Of a stretch of 64,000 bases of DNA, positions 32,501 through 47,200 are shown piece after piece. Position 1 is the first letter of the stretch. Each line of letters starts with the position of its first letter. The notes beneath the pieces are model-generated. The model did not search any database, had not been told where the DNA came from, and saw only the letters and a list, made by a program, of their open reading frames with translations. This stretch comes from Ficedula albicollis (taxonomy: Eukaryota > Chordata > Aves > Passeriformes > Muscicapidae): the NCBI RefSeq assembly GCF_000247815.1, contig NC_021676.1, positions 2,081,106 to 2,145,105 of the forward strand. The letters are read 5' to 3'. The position numbers and the translations under genes were made by a program.

Positions 32501-35500
32501 TGGTGGTAGGAACACGTGTGCATTGGGCTGTGATGTGATGCTCACCTGAGCTGATAAAGGTGACAAAAAGAGCTGGCAGAGGCAGATTAGCCCAGGGAAT
32601 AGAGCAGCACACAGCACTGAGCTACAGCTGCAGTTTGGTTTGGGGTTTGTGGGTTTTTTTTCCTGGGAAAAGCAAGGAAAACAGTGAAGTTACAAGGAAA
32701 CAAATAGAGGTGTTGGTTTGCAGAAGCTGAATAAATAATGAGCAGCTCCCAGCTGTGCAGATTTTATTATTGAAAGAACAGATTTTGTATTATTGGGTTG
32801 GCTTAAACCCTTTTGTTTCATAATTTATGACAGAACTTTATAGTTAACACTTGTGTAAGAGAAAGAGTGGCAGAGATTTATGACTTTCAAAACCACTTAA
32901 CGTATTTTGGCAACTATTGTGGAGCAACTATCATTTCAAATAATGAAGATACTTAAATAAGGTAATAGATTATTCCTGTTATCATGTTACTGCATATATT
33001 TTGCCCAGTAAAGTTGACATGAAATGACAATTTTATTGTAATCTTCTTCACAAAATTTTATTGCTGTAATTTGTAGCATGGTTATAAACTTGTGACTGGG
33101 GTAGAAAATAGATGCTGGCAGAAACTTTTAAAATCAAATAGAACTGAGCCTGTTTGCATATCTAAAATTATGGTCATATTTTACGACTTTTCTTTATTCG
33201 AACATATTGGCTTTGGCAGATTGTTAATTTTGCTTTTAGGGTGTGCAATCAAAGTTTTAAAAATGTTTTTATTGAGGCTGTTAGAATCAGAATCTGCTAC
33301 ATGGGGCCAGTAAGTCACATTTTTTCTTCTTAAAGTAGTTACAGTCCAGAGCTGAGTTGCTAAATAATATGAGAGGTTTCTAAATAGAGTAATGATTTTA
33401 TTATTAAAATATATGTGGGAGAAAGCTTAAAATGGAGAGATTATACCTTGCCAAGTGTACTTACAGAAGAGAGACATTAATTATCTCTCATAAAATGTCT
33501 CTGATTTCTCAAATCTAGCAACTTTAAAACAAAAAGTCTGCCATCAGCAGTGACTGTGCAGCATTTAATTGTTAGTTTCATAAAATGTGTGGGAGGCAAA
33601 GGAAAAATTGGGCAGAAACACATAGAGAGGACAGGGCTTTGAATACCTGAATCCTTTGTTTCACTTATTTCAGAGTATATTTATAGCACAGTCTGCAGTC
33701 AGTAACAACAAATGTACTCTGTGAGAGAGCATTTGGAATTAATTGCATTAAATAATTACTGTTATATTCTGGATCATGAATTCTTAACCAAGTAACCTGC
33801 TTGTATGCAATGATGCTCAAGGACTTAACATATATTCTTAGTTCTCTCAATCTACAGAATTCTTTAGCATTCTACAGTACTTAGTGAAGCCTTTTCAGAG
33901 TGATGCCTATTAAAAATAAATGTTAATGTTTCAGGAAAGTGTAGATGTTTAAAGGTGATTCATGGTTTCTTTCTTTAAAAAATATGAGAATTGTGTACTG
34001 CAGGACGAGTTTGAGAAGTATGAAAGCACTTTACAAAGGAAAGAGATTGAGTTTGGTGTAAAATATTAAAGCTTTATACTGACAGATCTGTTTTTATTTA
34101 AATTTTTATTGAATTTTTTCTTTGAAGTAACAACAAGAGACACATTCTGTTGGCAGATAAACGATGCTGTGCTGAATGAGTGGCTACTTAACCCTAGAAC
34201 TGTCAGGCACCATTATTCTCAATGTCAAGGAGCTGGAAATCTTTATGCAATGTTTTCTGTTCTTCAAATTAAATTGGTCAAATTTCTGTTCTTTTGTACA
34301 TTTCTCTGCCACAGTTACATGTGATATCTAGACTAGCTCAGCAGGGAGTGCTGAATTTGGCTCTAGACCTGCTTACAACATGAAGCCAAATTATGCTTCA
34401 GGTTATCTTGAAAGCTCAAGCAGCAGAGCCTGCAGCAGTGATGTTCTCCTTCTGCTCTGAGCTTTGAAATATCCTGCTATGTGAAGCAGCCGTGCCATTG
34501 TCCTAATTAGTAAATATAACAATGGAAACATCTCTCAAGAGCACAGAGTGTGATTCTAGGAGTGAAAGACTTTGCAATATGTGAGATTCTACTTCCACAG
34601 CTGATACTTACCTGTTAAAAGTGAGGACATTTTGAAATTAGGAATGGGCATTATGCACATTTCTGGTTATTACTGTCACAAAAGGCTTTCCTTTAGTATT
34701 TTAGTGTATTCCTTTAGTCTTGACAAATATTTCACTGCTGGTGTTCAAGTGTGTTATCATAGGAACCTTTGTGAAGATAACTCATATTAAAGTCATTTAG
34801 CATATTCTTGAATCATGGTTCATTCTAGCAATCATTCTCTGTTCCTTTACTTCCTTTTCACTCACACTTTGCAGGCATTCCACTCATGTTTTGAGGTTCA
34901 AGAACTCAGCTCTTTTACCCTGAAGTTTTGTGGCTATCTTCTAATCTATCCTTAAAATTATCTGAGCGAAAGCCCAGCATCGATTCTTGTAATAAATTCT
35001 CTCCTCGTTTGCTCACATACCTAATTTACTTCCCAAGAAGAAAACTCATCGCATCAGTGTAATTATGAAAGAGGGTGTGTTTTAAGACCTTGAGAAATCA
35101 AGGCAGGGATGTGGGAGCTGCCATTTGAGCAATCCCTGCCAGCTTCATCACCAATTTCTATTCCAGTGGCACAGAGTGATAATGACTGAATTCCTTGATT
35201 GCAAACTCATGGAAGCCAGTGGGTTGTGTTTAACCTGAGAATTATTTTACAAGGAACTGTGCCCAGATAACAAATGTGATGGGGTGGGCAGAGCACCCCC
35301 AGTGTGTTTATGGTGTGGAAATTTGTGACAATGGCCACAAAGAAGTTCCAAAACTGATGAGGAGAGGCTCCTGCACCAAGTCAGTCCCTTCCCATTCTCC
35401 ATACCTGATTTGCTCTTTTTCAAATATAATTATAAAACTAGTGGGGTTAACGACAAGTGATTACTTCAACCATTTTACACCTCGAGACCGGGACAGAATT

Positions 35501-36481
35501 TTCCCTGCTACGTTTTCAAAAGTTCTGATTTACTCTGCAAAATGGTGAAATGCTCTGCAAAGGCAGAGTTGTGGTGGCTGAGTGTTGTGCCTGAACAGCA
35601 GGAAAGGAGAAAACAGGTGCTAAACAGCAACAATTAGCATATGCACACCAAGTGATGAGGTGTTAAACACAGCCTCATGCAGAGGTGTCAAAACCCTGGC
35701 CAAAGGATCTGTTCGAACCCGTTATGTGAAATAATACAGATGATATAAAGCACAATGGAACATAAAGGGCTCCAAACACCAAATGTCCTGGTCACAACCA
35801 CAACAACTCATTTAGCTGGACATGTGTTTTCAGGAGATTTGCGGCATGTCTACATGAAGTGAGACACGAGTGGTTAATTATCAGATCATTTTGTCATGAT
35901 TGCAAAACAAATTTCGTTTCTGCTGTGCCAGTGCAGCCTTAAAATTCGATGTCATATTTTCTTTTGTCACTTCTATCATTTACTATGTGTTTCTTTTTTT
36001 TTCCCCTTTGCTTGAAGTGAAAGCTGGAATGTAAGATTTAGTGTTCTTAGTTTAAATTGTTGTCATGGTCTGCTGCTTTTCCCACTCTGAAATTATCGGG
36101 TTCTATTAGAGACTGTGATCTTCTCTTTCATTTTTATGCCATATATTCTTTATGATCATTTAATGAATGCACTTAACAATAATACATGGGAATCTGATAG
36201 TCATGCATCTTTCATGATTTTTTTTCCTTCAACTTTTGCTCTCTCTTTCATGCCCCAGGCATGGCTTGAACTTTTTTCCTTCCTATTATCAATTGTCTCA
36301 GTTTTCACGTTGTTGTCTTCGGGAAAATGAAAGGATTCAGTTCCCAACAGAAGAGCTTGCTGCTTTTGACTATTAGTATTTATTCTTTGTAATATCCGAG
36401 TATTTTCAATTACAGTAGAGTAAAATAAGTGTTATTAAAATAAGATACTGCTTTCATTTTCTGCCTCTCTTCCTTTCCCTA
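29520..36481. other. long unique non-coding stretch
   Basis: About 7 kb of mostly AT-rich single-copy sequence. It includes a 16-base A run at 31033-31048, which read on the minus strand makes a fair acceptor (poly-T then GCTTGCAG). An open frame of about 140 codons follows it (31034-30600, minus) without a recognisable domain. A near-consensus minus-strand donor (AACAG|GTAAGTATC, complement around 34611-34625) has no open exon upstream of it. Nothing here is firm enough to call a gene. Confidence 0.4.
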
Positions 36482-37897
36482 CTTTTTCTTTTTCTTTTTC
36501 TTTTTCTTTTTCTTTTTCTTTTTCTTTTTCTTTTTCTTTTTCTTTTTCTTTTTCTTTTTCTTTTTCTTTTTCTTTTTCTTTTTCTTTTTCTTTTTCTTTT
36601 TCTTTTTCTTTTTCTTTTTCTTTTTCTTTTTCTTTTTCTTTTTCTTTTTCTTTTTCTTTTTCTTTTTCTTTTTCTTTTTCTTTTTCTTTTTCTTTTTCTT
36701 TTTCTTTTTCTTTTTCTTTTTCTTTTTCTTTTTCTTTTTCTTTTTCTTTTTCTTTTTCTTTTTCTTTTTCTTTTTCTTTTTCTTTTTCTTTTTCTTTTTC
36801 TTTTTCTTTTTCTTTTTCTTTTTCTTTTTCTTTTTCTTTTTCTTTTTCTTTTTCTTTTTCTTTTTCTTTTTCTTTTTCTTTTTCTTTTTCTTTTTCTTTT
36901 TCTTTTTCTTTTTCTTTTTCTTTTTCTTTTTCTTTTTCTTTTTCTTTTTCTTTTTCTTTTTCTTTTTCTTTTTCTTTTTCTTTTTCTTTTTCTTTTTCTT
37001 TTTCTTTTTCTTTTTCTTTTTCTTTTTCTTTTTCTTTTTCTTTTTCTTTTTCTTTTTCTTTTTCTTTTTCTTTTTCTTTTTCTTTTTCTTTTTCTTTTTC
37101 TTTTTCTTTTTCTTTTTCTTTTTCTTTTTCTTTTTCTTTTTCTTTTTCTTTTTCTTTTTCTTTTTCTTTTTCTTTTTCTTTTTCTTTTTCTTTTTCTTTT
37201 TCTTTTTCTTTTTCTTTTTCTTTTTCTTTTTCTTTTTCTTTTTCTTTTTCTTTTTCTTTTTCTTTTTCTTTTTCTTTTTCTTTTTCTTTTTCTTTTTCTT
37301 TTTCTTTTTCTTTTTCTTTTTCTTTTTCTTTTTCTTTTTCTTTTTCTTTTTCTTTTTCTTTTTCTTTTTCTTTTTCTTTTTCTTTTTCTTTTTCTTTTTC
37401 TTTTTCTTTTTCTTTTTCTTTTTCTTTTTCTTTTTCTTTTTCTTTTTCTTTTTCTTTTTCTTTTTCTTTTTCTTTTTCTTTTTCTTTTTCTTTTTCTTTT
37501 TCTTTTTCTTTTTCTTTTTCTTTTTCTTTTTCTTTTTCTTTTTCTTTTTCTTTTTCTTTTTCTTTTTCTTTTTCTTTTTCTTTTTCTTTTTCTTTTTCTT
37601 TTTCTTTTTCTTTTTCTTTTTCTTTTTCTTTTTCTTTTTCTTTTTCTTTTTCTTTTTCTTTTTCTTTTTCTTTTTCTTTTTCTTTTTCTTTTTCTTTTTC
37701 TTTTTCTTTTTCTTTTTCTTTTTCTTTTTCTTTTTCTTTTTCTTTTTCTTTTTCTTTTTCTTTTTCTTTTTCTTTTTCTTTTTCTTTTTCTTTTTCTTTT
37801 TCTTTTTCTTTTTCTTTTTCTTTTTCTTTTTCTTTTTCTTTTTCTTTTTCTTTTTCTTTTTCTTTTTCTTTTTCTTTTTCTTTTTCTTTTTCTTTTT
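36482..37897. repeat. (CTTTTT)236 hexanucleotide microsatellite
   Basis: 236 perfect copies of the hexamer CTTTTT (AAAAAG on the minus strand) over 1416 bases without a visible interruption. The minus strand is open as pure polylysine because AAA and AAG both encode lysine and the period is six. That frame is an artefact. The tract is wholly polypyrimidine/polypurine and could adopt triplex DNA. The lack of any interruption means either very recent expansion or consensus smoothing in the assembly. Confidence 0.97.
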
Positions 37898-37965
37898 CTT
37901 CTTTTTCTTCTTTTTCTTCTTTTTCTTCTTTTTCTTTTTCTTTTTTTTTTCTTTTTCTTTCTTTT
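37898..37965. repeat. interrupted right edge of the hexamer array
   Basis: Four copies of a 9-base variant unit, CTTCTTTTT (37898-37933), then two near-standard units and a longer T run. Variant units are concentrated only at this edge. Confidence 0.88.
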
Positions 37966-40490
37966 GTAGTTTTATGAAAAGTGGAAGAGTTAGAAACTGC
38001 CAGTCAGCCAGAAGATGACTCTGGGTATTATTATGAGAGGAGACTCTCTCCTGCACTGCATTAAACTCTTCCTCTTCCCAGCCCTCACTTGACAGCAGCC
38101 CCTTGCATGAAAGCCAATCACCCTTAATCACCCAATTTTTTACTATAATTATATAAATAAATGTCCATCTTAGTTCTGGAATTATTGTGCAAGTCTCTCT
38201 TGAAAAATAATTAAATGTCTAAATGTGCAGAGCAGTCTCTAAAATGGCCTTCTCCCATCTGATCTTGCCCGACCTTTGTGCCCAAGCAAAGCCTCCAAGC
38301 AGATTTTAGTGCACATGGTAATTTCAGTGTTTTCTTGCCCCATGCTGGTTTTTCTGCCAGTTTGACTTTGCAGCATTTTGAAGTTGTTCCCAAAGTTGGA
38401 GAACACGAGGTAGGCTGAGAAATGGACGAGTGCCTGTGAGAATGTGGGCTTCAAGCCAGCATTCTACTTTAGATCATCCTTGAATCAAATGCATTATCCA
38501 GCATATTGTCAATTGCACTCTAATCTCACGATAAAATATGACAGTCATGGCTGCAGTAAATGAGAGTATAATAAAGTTTAGAAGTAGGAATGGCACACTG
38601 CTCAGCATAGTTCTTCTCCACCCTAAATGGCAGGCAAATATTCTTTATGATCTTCATTTTTTATTATATTTTGTGTGTTTCAATCAGCACATTGCAAAGA
38701 GGCTGATTCTGGGGGTGCTGATTTTGAGCACAGCGACTGAGGCAATGACACCTCCATTATTTTGCTCCTAGTTGGCAACAGTACCAGGAACTTTTAAGCA
38801 TCACCTCTTGCCCATTTGCTCAGCCACAGCAAGAAGGAATTTAAGGGCAGGGTCAGATGCAGCTCTCCAGATCTTGCCACCCTTGAGGCTCATGACGAGT
38901 CAGCTTTACCTGCACAGAAAAATGGAATTTTATTTGACTTTACACTGAGCTACAGCCTTAATACAAAACTCATATCTTAGTAAAATAGATGTGTATTTAC
39001 AGGGGAGGATGTGAACTGGTATATATGCAGACTTCTCTTCATTTTTTTTCATTATTTTAATTTTTTAAAGTTTTTTGCATTTGATGATGGATGAGCCATT
39101 CATTGCCATAAGTTTGCCACATTCCTGGCTGATTTGCCAGGTTCTAACAGAATTTCAGAACTGAAAGCATATCAGGTTACAGACCCTTTATATAAATCAA
39201 TTCTTATGAGATTGTTTCAGAAATCTACTTTTTTGTAGATTCAAAATTAATTAATACCTTCCTATTAATTAGATTTCTGAAAATATGGCGAGGTGGGCAA
39301 ACTGTGCTGCACTGTATTATCTGAAGGTTAAGTGATTTAATTGTTAAGTCTCATGTGAAAAACTGAAAAGAAGAAAGGCAGGAAAGTTGCATGCTACTTT
39401 TCTACAATAACTTATTTTATTTAAAAAAAAAACTAGTTGCTTCTTGAGTCTTATGGTCCCTGAATCATTATAGTGGTTAGGATTTAAAGAAAAGCAGAGA
39501 ATAATTTTATTCTGTGGGTTCAGATCAGAGTTAGTGCATTTCCAACACAGCTTTGGAACCTCCTCACGAGATGGGGCTGGGATTTTGGAAAGGCAAGAGC
39601 ACCAGATGGTGTTCATTGGTGTCCATCAGATAATAGCAGAGCCACTCACTGCCAGTAGGCCTTGAGACAGCAAATAATCATAATTATTCTTCCTTATACT
39701 GTGTAATTAACTGTTAGCATCTCAAGTGAGGTCTCCTTGGATGCTTTACGTGGGATTTGGGATATGAGTAAAGGAGTTTGGATGTTTTCTCCCAGTTGCT
39801 TCATGAAATCTTGACTAGTGGGTGGCTGAAGTGAAGATTTGAGGCGGGTGGCAGAGGATTAAATAAATTGAAGAAATTCATTGCCCTGCCCTGTGCCATT
39901 GGTGTTTTGGGATGCTTTCCTCTACAGGCTGCACTTGGGACGGCCTTAAACCCTCTTGGCAGGGAATTTCCTTCTCAGCACAACCTCTCTGTGTCAGTGC
40001 AGGCTTTAACATCTCATTTCCCCAGTAACAGGTCACTTTGTTCCCACACACGTTAACCACAAGGTTCATTTTCTCCTCTCTGCTTGCGTTCGAGGCGCGA
40101 GGCAAACTTCCCAACAAATGGAACTGACTAATGTTCAAAATCTGGTGTGAGGGAGTTGAATTTTCATAGCTTAATTAGTGTCAGCAGGTTGCCAATTAAT
40201 TAATGGAGTTCTTTTGTGCTATCTCCAGCTGTATTTAATTAGACTGGTTATAGAAGGAAAGAAGGATACTGTATGGATTCAGCGAGGTGATGAAGCTTTT
40301 TTGGGAAATTGTGCTTTACACCTTGTTAAGGGCGTTTTATTTCCTTTCAAATTCTAAATTCTTCACATTCTGCAAATGAGGACAGTGTGTTCTGTCAGCA
40401 AATAAGTGGTTAGTGAGGTTATTAGCTTTATGATATGACATGGAAGTATTTCTGGATTACACTGTTGGAGACAAAACGTTGAAGTTCACC
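37966..40490. other. unique non-coding DNA
   Basis: About 2.5 kb of single-copy sequence. On the minus strand, TTCCATTTTTCTGTGCAG (complement near 38910-38930) is a fair acceptor followed by 18 open codons and a stop. That is too little to call a terminal exon. No other feature was found. Confidence 0.4.
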
Positions 40491-41272
<782 letters not shown>

Positions 41273-44200
41273 GCAACAGTGTGATTCATTAAAAATATAT
41301 TTGTTAAGTATCCAAGCTAGATGCTGGAATAATCCAACCTAAATATATGGCATTTTAGAAGAGGTCTCTATTAAATTACTACAGGGAAGACCATATCTTT
41401 CTCTTCTTTTTGTTAATTTAAAAGACTTAAAATATATAATCTAAAAGTAAAAGGCTATGATTTATAGTACTGCACAAGTCAAAACTTATTAGAAACATCA
41501 GAATATCTATATTTTGGATTTATAGTAGGAGAATTTCTATCTTATGATAAAATGTAGTATCTCTCCATAGCTCATAGCTGGCTTTCCAGTTACTCCCAGC
41601 ACACCCATATTAAATATAGTGATTACTGTCAACTTTGTTTAAAATAGAAAATATATTTAAAACAAACAACAGTTAAAAATCACAGCAACAAACAAAACCA
41701 GAAACAAAATTACAGAAAATTAACTAACCAACCAAAAAATGCCAGTAGAAAATAAAATGTAGGAACTTTTTATTTTTGTGATGTGCAGTACAAGTAACAA
41801 TGATTATTATGGACATCTTTCTTTTCTTTATTTTCTAACAAACTTAATCACCAATTTTCTGCATTTTTTTTCTTTAATACTTAAGCACTCTTTATGATTA
41901 TTCCAGTTCACCATAAAGGGAAGGGCTTTGATAAAAAATGTGGAAGATTTCAGCATTTCAGGGGACAAAAGATTTCAAACATTAACAAAAGGCATCATTT
42001 TGTGCAAATTTAGTCCTTGAGAGCCATTTTCAAACACAAGAGTACTTAACTCCATTCTTTTATTGAAAAGTGATACATCAAATAGGTGGGAGTAAAAATA
42101 CAACTCTGTGTTTATAGAAAATTTAATTTAAGGTGCAGCTTTATTTCTTTTCCCAGACTTAACTGTGCATCACCACCCTCTGAACTGTGAGCTAGGGTGG
42201 GATGTTTATCCAGCTGGATGCCTGCAGAGGCAAACCCGAGCCCTTAATTTGATAATCACAGCAGAAGCAGCCTCAGATCAGGGTTCAGATACTGCATTCA
42301 GGGGTCTGAGCACAAATCTGCCTGTGCCTGCTCCCACAGGCATGGAGAGACCCCAGATTGGAATGGTTTTAATGGTTCTGCTGAACGCTTTTATCTTCAC
42401 TGAGGAAAAAGAGCCTTTCCAGTGTAGAAAGTGCCTTTCCATATTTATGTATCGATGCTAATCTCTGCAGGATCATGCCAAAACATTATTGTTTAAAGAG
42501 CATGTGCCCAGCTGGGAGCAGCTACTCTCTCCCTGTGCATTTTGTGGTGATCTTGTCAGTTCATCACTGAGTTCCTTGGGCATCTCCATCCAGGTGCACT
42601 CAAATTGCAGTCACTGCAAATCACATCCTTACCTTGGCAAAGCCTCCTTCCCTCTGTACCAGCACAACAGCTCCAGCTAACTAGAAAAATTCACTCCACT
42701 GATTTTTTAATATTAAACAATACAAGCATTTAAGGTATTATTTATATCTCTTAGCCAGGGAGAGTAATGGAAGGAACACCCTGCATGACTGGATCCAGTT
42801 TCCTACTGGTGCAGCCAGGCACAGGAGAGGGATTGTAAAATAAATTGATCAAGCTGCACCTCAGAGGCAGTTAGGATCTGTGTGGTGACTCTGCTGCTTC
42901 AGGATGCTGGAGTGCTGCTCCAGACCAACACAGCCCGAGGAACTCTGGTTTCACTCCAGTTTGTCCATGTACTCATTGACCTTCGTTTGTCTCACGGCAT
43001 GCAAGGGGATCGTTGCAGTTCTTGCTTTGTGGAATCCCACAAAGCTGATTCTCCCTCAAAAACGTCAATTTTTTTAGGCCTCTTCAATATCTCTGTCAAA
43101 TATCTCTGTTGCTCCTGTGTCACCAATGGTGAAGCAAAGTGGAAATGGCTGGAGCAGGAGGGTGTGATTTAATCCCTCCTTATTGTTCACTGCTACAAAC
43201 GCTGTCATGGTTCCCTCTCTGTGTTAATGTACAGCGCCCCTGAAAGCCAATGTTTTCAATTAGCTGAGAAAAATCATCACTTTCGGGCTGAATTCAAAAG
43301 CCATGTGTTTGTAAAGGAAACAAAACTTTCAGGTGCTGTTGCTGTTCGTTTGCAAGTGGTGTTTTGATCACAGGTTGGCTGGTGCATCTCTGCTGACTGT
43401 AACCGAATTGATCTTGCTTAGGCCAGCATTTAATTTGGCTTTCTGCTGCAAAGGCCCAGGAACAGAGTAGAGTGCTAATAATGTATCCACTAAATCTGTT
43501 CTTTATAGTTCAGTGGGGAGGGAGTTGACTATTTTATTGTGAGAAAGAGTTGTACTTAACAGTTAAAGAGGCAGCAATAGCTTCTAGGCCTCCCATTTAA
43601 GCAAAATCCACCTCTTGGCATTTATTTGTTTTATGTTATAACTTTATACTCTCTAGAAATAAAGGCTTATTAATATATACCTAGTTAGAGGGACAGAATG
43701 GTGACTTATCTAAGTATATTTTGTTCTCATTTTAAATCAGAGTTGAATCTGAAAAGCTGTGTGGCTTTTTAGAAACCTTGTTGGGTTTTTTAAGAAAGTT
43801 TTGGTGCAAAATTACTCAGTGCTGCCTGTGCCTGATGCTGCCTTTATTAGAGTAACTATGAGGTTGTGTTTTCAGATCTCAGAGAAGATTATGGTGGTTG
43901 TTTTTTCTTTTTTATTATGTCATAGAGAGCTATTTCAGTCCCTAAGTGGCAACATATACAAATATAAACTTGAACAGGTCATCAGTAGTGCTCCTAAAGA
44001 TTTTTGATGGAATTTTGACACTCAATCAAGTAAAAAAAAAATAGGATTTAGATTATGTTTAATATATAAAACTGCAAATCCAATAACTCGCCTCTTAAAA
44101 CTATAAAAAATAAACTTTCCCTTTATTGTTATAGAATTCTCAGAAGCTGGATTAAACTGACATTTTATGTACATGGTCTGTTCTGAATTACAGCTTTTCC

Positions 44201-47200
44201 ACAGGTGGCAGAATTTCAAACCAAAAATGCAGTAAATAGTGCCTCTCTCTACAGTCTTTATCCATATTGGTGACAAATGTGATAAATTGGATTTTTTGTG
44301 CTAAATTTCTCTTTCCTCTGCATATTATGGATGCATTCTCTGCAAAACTAGAAATAATATTTAAAAAAAAAAATCCAAGTTCTGCCAAATAACAACTTCT
44401 GAATTTTGTGTTTGATTATGAGTGGTTTTCTTCTTCCAAAATATAAAATCTCTTTCCCAAATGTCACGCAGACTGTTTGGTCTTTTAGCTCTAAACCTGT
44501 CACATTTCTATTTTCCTCTACCTGATGAGATTCAGGCTGCCAGATTTTGCAAATATACTTAAAAATGGAAAAGCAACCATATAGAAAGGGCTGCCTATTG
44601 AAGAAAGCAGATCAGGAGAATCACAGCTCTAATCTGACTGAAAGAGCCGCACAAGGAGCATTTTCCATCAGCGTTAAGGAGCTAAACTGTCTCAAAACAC
44701 AGAAGATTGCAGTTCTATCGTGTGCACTGAAATTTGGGTGAAAAAATGAGAGTAAAAACGCTTTCCCCTGTTCCTAAAATGTTGTTTGGCAAACACTGCT
44801 AATCAGTGTAAAGCAGTTGAGATGCACTATTTCATTTTTATTTATTTTTTTTTTAGCCCAGCTGGTTCACCAATTTTCAGTTTCCTGCTCAGTTTCTCTC
44901 TGGAGGAGAAGTGGGGTTTGAATTCCTGTGAATCCCTGCAGGTAACAAGGACCAGAATGGTTCCTCTGGCTGTTCCAGGCTGCTCCTGGTCAGCCTGTTC
45001 CCCAAAAATTCATATTTTTATGGTCTCCCTGCTCCTCTGGGCTTTTCAGCACCCTACCCACGTCCTCTCCGTGTTTTTCTTGCCTTTCATCCATCCTTCC
45101 TCACTGGTCCCTGCACTGCTTCCATCCCCCGTGGAGATCAGCTTGTCAGGGATTTGGTGGCACGTGGGGATTTTTAATGGTACCTTTTCATGTGCAGGTG
45201 TTCGAGATGAAAATTCTGCTCTTTCAGTGGCTTCTGAACGGAGGCACACAACTTTTAAGGGTGCCTTTAGCAAGTTTTGACTGGCTGCAGTGTTGGGAGA
45301 TGGATGAATTGCTCCCGAGTTTCAGAAAACAGGTGCCTTTTATTTTTTTGGCATCTGGTCCTCCAGCTTGGAGCCAAAGTGCTGCAGACATATCTATCTG
45401 GAAAAAGGGAATACGTGGTGATGTGATACATGTGCTCAATCTAACCACGAGTTTTATGGGTTTTATGCAGATGAGCACTAACCTGTGTTTCACGAGTCAT
45501 TAACAGCTCACTCCTGAAGACTCATGTGACTTAATTAACACAAACATATATACACAGCGTCTCAAACTTGTAAGGGGGATAAAAAAGAAGAGGTTCATAT
45601 GATTGTGGATAACTTGGGATGATCTGAAGTGACCCAGATTTGTTCTTGTGCACAGACCTCACCTTGCCAGGCTGGAGTAAGGGGTGAAAAATTGAGGGGC
45701 TGCCCCTCTGAGAGCAGTTGCTTTTGGCTTCATTAATAAACCCTTTCAACTTGCAAGACAAGTTGCAAAGGTTATTGAAAGAAAGTGTTGGTCCTGATTT
45801 GTGGCTGCTGACTAAGTAGATTCCTGTCTGCGTATCAGAGTTTCCATTAGTGTCAAATTTTTAAATTTAAATTTTATAGCCTGCATAATTTGCCCCTGAG
45901 AATTGCAGTCGGTTCATTGTAACAAATAAAACCGCAGGAAAATAACTGCTTTTTTTACAGATCACAGATTATTGAATTGATGCTTTAACATGAAAATCTA
46001 GCATTTAAGATGTATGCTATTACTGTCATTTTGGCTTTAAAGAAGCTTCTCAAAAAGTCCTTTCACTTTAAAACTGCCTAAGTGCTTTACACTGCACAGA
46101 ATAAGGTAAATCTAACTTTGAACTATTGAACAGGAGGACAAAACCTGCCCATTAATAGACCGAGGAAATGATTGGGAGAAAAATGGAGTAGCTGAGTTTA
46201 GAGAAACTTGTACTTTTTTCTTAATGAGCAGTTTAACTGCCAATTGATCGGTCTTGCAGCATTACAGTAAATGGTCAATGAAATATATAATGATGCAAGA
46301 CTGCTCTTTAACAGGACTGAATCTTGCAGCAATCAGGAATGCTTAAGGCAGAAATATACAGAGAGAGCAAATTTCTCTCTGTGCTTAATTAAAAAAAAAT
46401 AAAAAAAAGCAATAACAGCCATTCAGGCAGGTAATCTATGGTATTCCTTATTGAGGTGGTGGCACACTTGCTCACGGAATTTCAATTTTGTCTTTTGATT
46501 GTTTATTTCATGCCAAAGGATTTTTTACTGTTGGATTTTAGTCAAACCTGGCTGCTGGAGAATGGCCGAGTTCTTAAAGTCTTGAGCTCACAAATCCCTA
46601 GGGACTTGCTTGCTTTTATACCTGGGAGCTTGAGGCAGCTACGCAAGTGGGGGAAACTCAAAATATTGGTATGAGCTGCAATGTTGATTCCTACATTAAC
46701 ACTTAGGTAGGCTAAGACTGAATGCAGGGCAGAATTTCTATTTTTGTAAATGAGAAAAAGAATTAGTTGTCGAAAGGAAAATTTAGATTTTAATCAAGTA
46801 AAAATCAGAGCCCATCGCTGTCTTGTTTCTCAGCAAAACCACGTTATGGAGCAGTCCTCTGGTGACATTTGCCAGTGTGAATGAGAAATAATGGCAGAAC
46901 AAACAGAGTCATTTCTTTTCTTTGCCTGGGGTGTGAAGTCTACCATTATAGCAGCGTGAGGGGGTTGACATTTACCTAATTTATGATGTGTGAACATAGA
47001 CACCCCCGCAGTGGGAAGAGTCCCCAAGAGCAGGGTTCAGGGAATGTTTGCCCCCCTTTCCTGACCCACTGCTCTGCCACTGAGCGCTCTCTTGCAGGGT
47101 TGTTAAATATTTGGCTTTTAGGTTGTGACCTCCCCTTTCCAGTGAGAAGGGAGATAGAAAAGAGACCGGTGCAGTGATGGGCACCATTCCCTTTTTTGAT

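Noticed and set aside
36479..38131. 550-codon polylysine-rich frame on the minus strand
   Set aside because: It is the AAAAAG hexamer read in codons. Any stop-free phase of a six-base repeat stays open indefinitely.
44786..45280. 164-codon plus-strand frame with an acceptor-like tract and a GTAACA donor
   Set aside because: The open frame begins upstream of the acceptor and continues past the donor, the composition is hydrophobic and T-rich, and no family is recognised. Chance is adequate.
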